Shown one piece after another: positions 62,735 to 64,000 of a stretch of 64,000 nt of DNA. Source of the DNA: Phorcus lineatus (Eukaryota; Mollusca; Gastropoda; Trochida; Trochidae); contig OV121081.1 in the NCBI GenBank assembly GCA_921293015.1, positions 24,741,158 through 24,805,157 of the forward strand, read 5' to 3'. The translations under genes were made by a program, and so were the position numbers. The notes beneath the pieces were generated by a model. The model saw only the letters and a list, made by a program, of their open reading frames with translations. It did no database searches and was not told the origin of the DNA. Every line of letters begins with the position of its first letter. The first letter of the stretch is position 1.

Positions 62735-63343
62735 CAGCTGCATATCAAAAGTTTGTTCACTTACTACTGTATCTTAGTGCAAATATCATGTAATTTGGGT
62801 TTTGTTTGAACGTCAATAATTAACTGCAGCAGAACTTTCAAAGGATCTCCTATTGTCAATGTGTGAAATGCCATTTTTGTAATTATTGTGTGATTCTCTC
62901 GTCTCTCATGCAAAAGTTCTAATTTTGGTATGATTAAAAAGTCAGAAGGGGTCACATTTTCGAAAATCTGATTTCCTAAAATTTCGATTAAAATATTCCA
63001 TTTCGACTCTCTGAGAACAATATCAGCAAAATTATACTGACTTAATGCAAACAATCATGACTTGTGTTTAAAGCTGTTGATCACTAATTAAAGTTTTTGT
63101 AGAGAGAAATAAAAATTACTGTCTTCGAAATTTTGACCCCGTGTCACTTCAGTGACCTGCCAAAACCATTACGATTATCTGCTGTATATGGCATACGATT
63201 GCGTAAAGGCGAAATAGATCTGAAAATTCAAAAGTATCCGTTGCGTTTTCGCAATGCTACGATGAATCAAAGACATGCCAAATTACATGATACTTGCACT
63301 ATACGTTACGCAGGTAAGTGAACAAACTTTTGGTATGCAGCTG
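62735..63343. mobile_element. TA-flanked MITE (mariner-like), 0.61 kb
   Basis: Inverted ends of 60 or more bases start CAGCTGCATATCAAAAGTTT; TA stands outside each end (62733-62734, 63344-63345), as expected for Tc1/mariner insertion, inside a TACA repeat. No transposase. It begins about 270 bases after the receptor stop codon and contains the first downstream AATAAA (about 63107). Confidence 0.75.
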
Positions 63344-63345
63344 TA

Positions 63346-64000
63346 CATACATACATACATACGCACGTGTACATGCGTACATCGGACGCGAACATACATA
63401 ATCAAACATAAGCTAGCATAAATTACTGTTGTGTTTGTTATTTAGATTTACCGGAGACATTTTCTAAGCATGTTAGGTTGAGGTTAGCTGTTGTAAGTTG
63501 TGAAATTGTGCATTTGCTGGAAAGAACAAAGAGTATTTACTATTTTGATTATAATGATTTATTTTATTTTAAGACGCCATATGTTTATTTGATTTATTCA
63601 GCATACCTCCCTTGAACTGAAACACTTATAACATGTTGCTTCAGTATTGAATATTCATCGAACTTTTTGTTTTGTGAACCTTATTGATTTGTCCACCGTT
63701 AACACTTCGTTTGATATACGCACATTTCCTACAGGTGCCTTTTACGGTGCTTCTTGGAACTATACATTGGACTTACATCTGCATGTACTGCTAACTATAA
63801 GTTGTCTTCTACCGTCTTGGAAGTGATATGTCAAGTATCAAATATGAAAAACATCAATGGTGTTATTGTATTGAGAAATACCGACATGTAGGATTGACCA
63901 CTTCAATGTTTGTTGATGACATTATAGAGTTGTGATTTTTGATCGTGAACCGGGCATTGCGCAGTACTTTGTGCGCACCAAGCTAGGATGGATATGGAAC
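63346..64000. other. Window end, no feature seen
   Basis: AT-rich sequence after the mariner-like MITE, with a short TACA repeat at its start. It may be receptor 3' UTR or intergenic. I see no exon or repeat I can support. Confidence 0.3.

Overview
The window is animal nuclear DNA: genes split into many short exons with GT/AG introns, AT-rich introns, tRNA-derived SINEs, TTAA-flanked and TA-flanked miniature transposons and minisatellites. The style of the SINEs and genes suggests a marine invertebrate, most likely a lophotrochozoan such as a mollusc. That placement is inference; nothing in the window proves the species.

Three plus-strand loci were assembled by joining exons with consistent splice sites and reading frames. 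(1) 258-13786: the 3' 18 exons of DRC1, the coiled-coil subunit of the ciliary nexin-dynein regulatory complex. The 5' end lies outside the window. (2) 23134-27813 and 31555-35497: two complete four-exon genes for small LITAF-domain (SIMPLE-like) membrane proteins of 129 residues each. They are the product of a direct tandem duplication whose junction is visible at 28876/28877. (3) 37255-62467: a 27-exon gene for a predicted type I membrane protein of about 1836 residues. It has a signal peptide, eight CUB domains, one transmembrane helix and a very long cytoplasmic tail encoded by a single exon. I do not recognise a named orthologue.

Layout: DRC1 (1-14 kb); a transposon-rich spacer (14-21 kb) with a 3.7 kb inverted-repeat element carrying about 20 copies of a 14-base motif; the duplicated LITAF block (copy 1 16604-28876, copy 2 28877-36481); then the CUB receptor gene (37-62.5 kb) with several hairpin and inverted-repeat elements in its introns.

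The most notable signals are: (a) amino-acid replacements greatly outnumber silent changes between the two LITAF-like genes (18 to 3 by direct count); (b) all eight CUB modules share one intron-phase pattern, 1-2-1-1; (c) the 3.7 kb element has an empty-site counterpart elsewhere in the window, so its 4-base target duplication can be read directly. The three loci show no obvious shared pathway. LITAF-like proteins and the receptor tail both carry trafficking-type motifs (PPxY, PSAP), but a functional link is only speculation.
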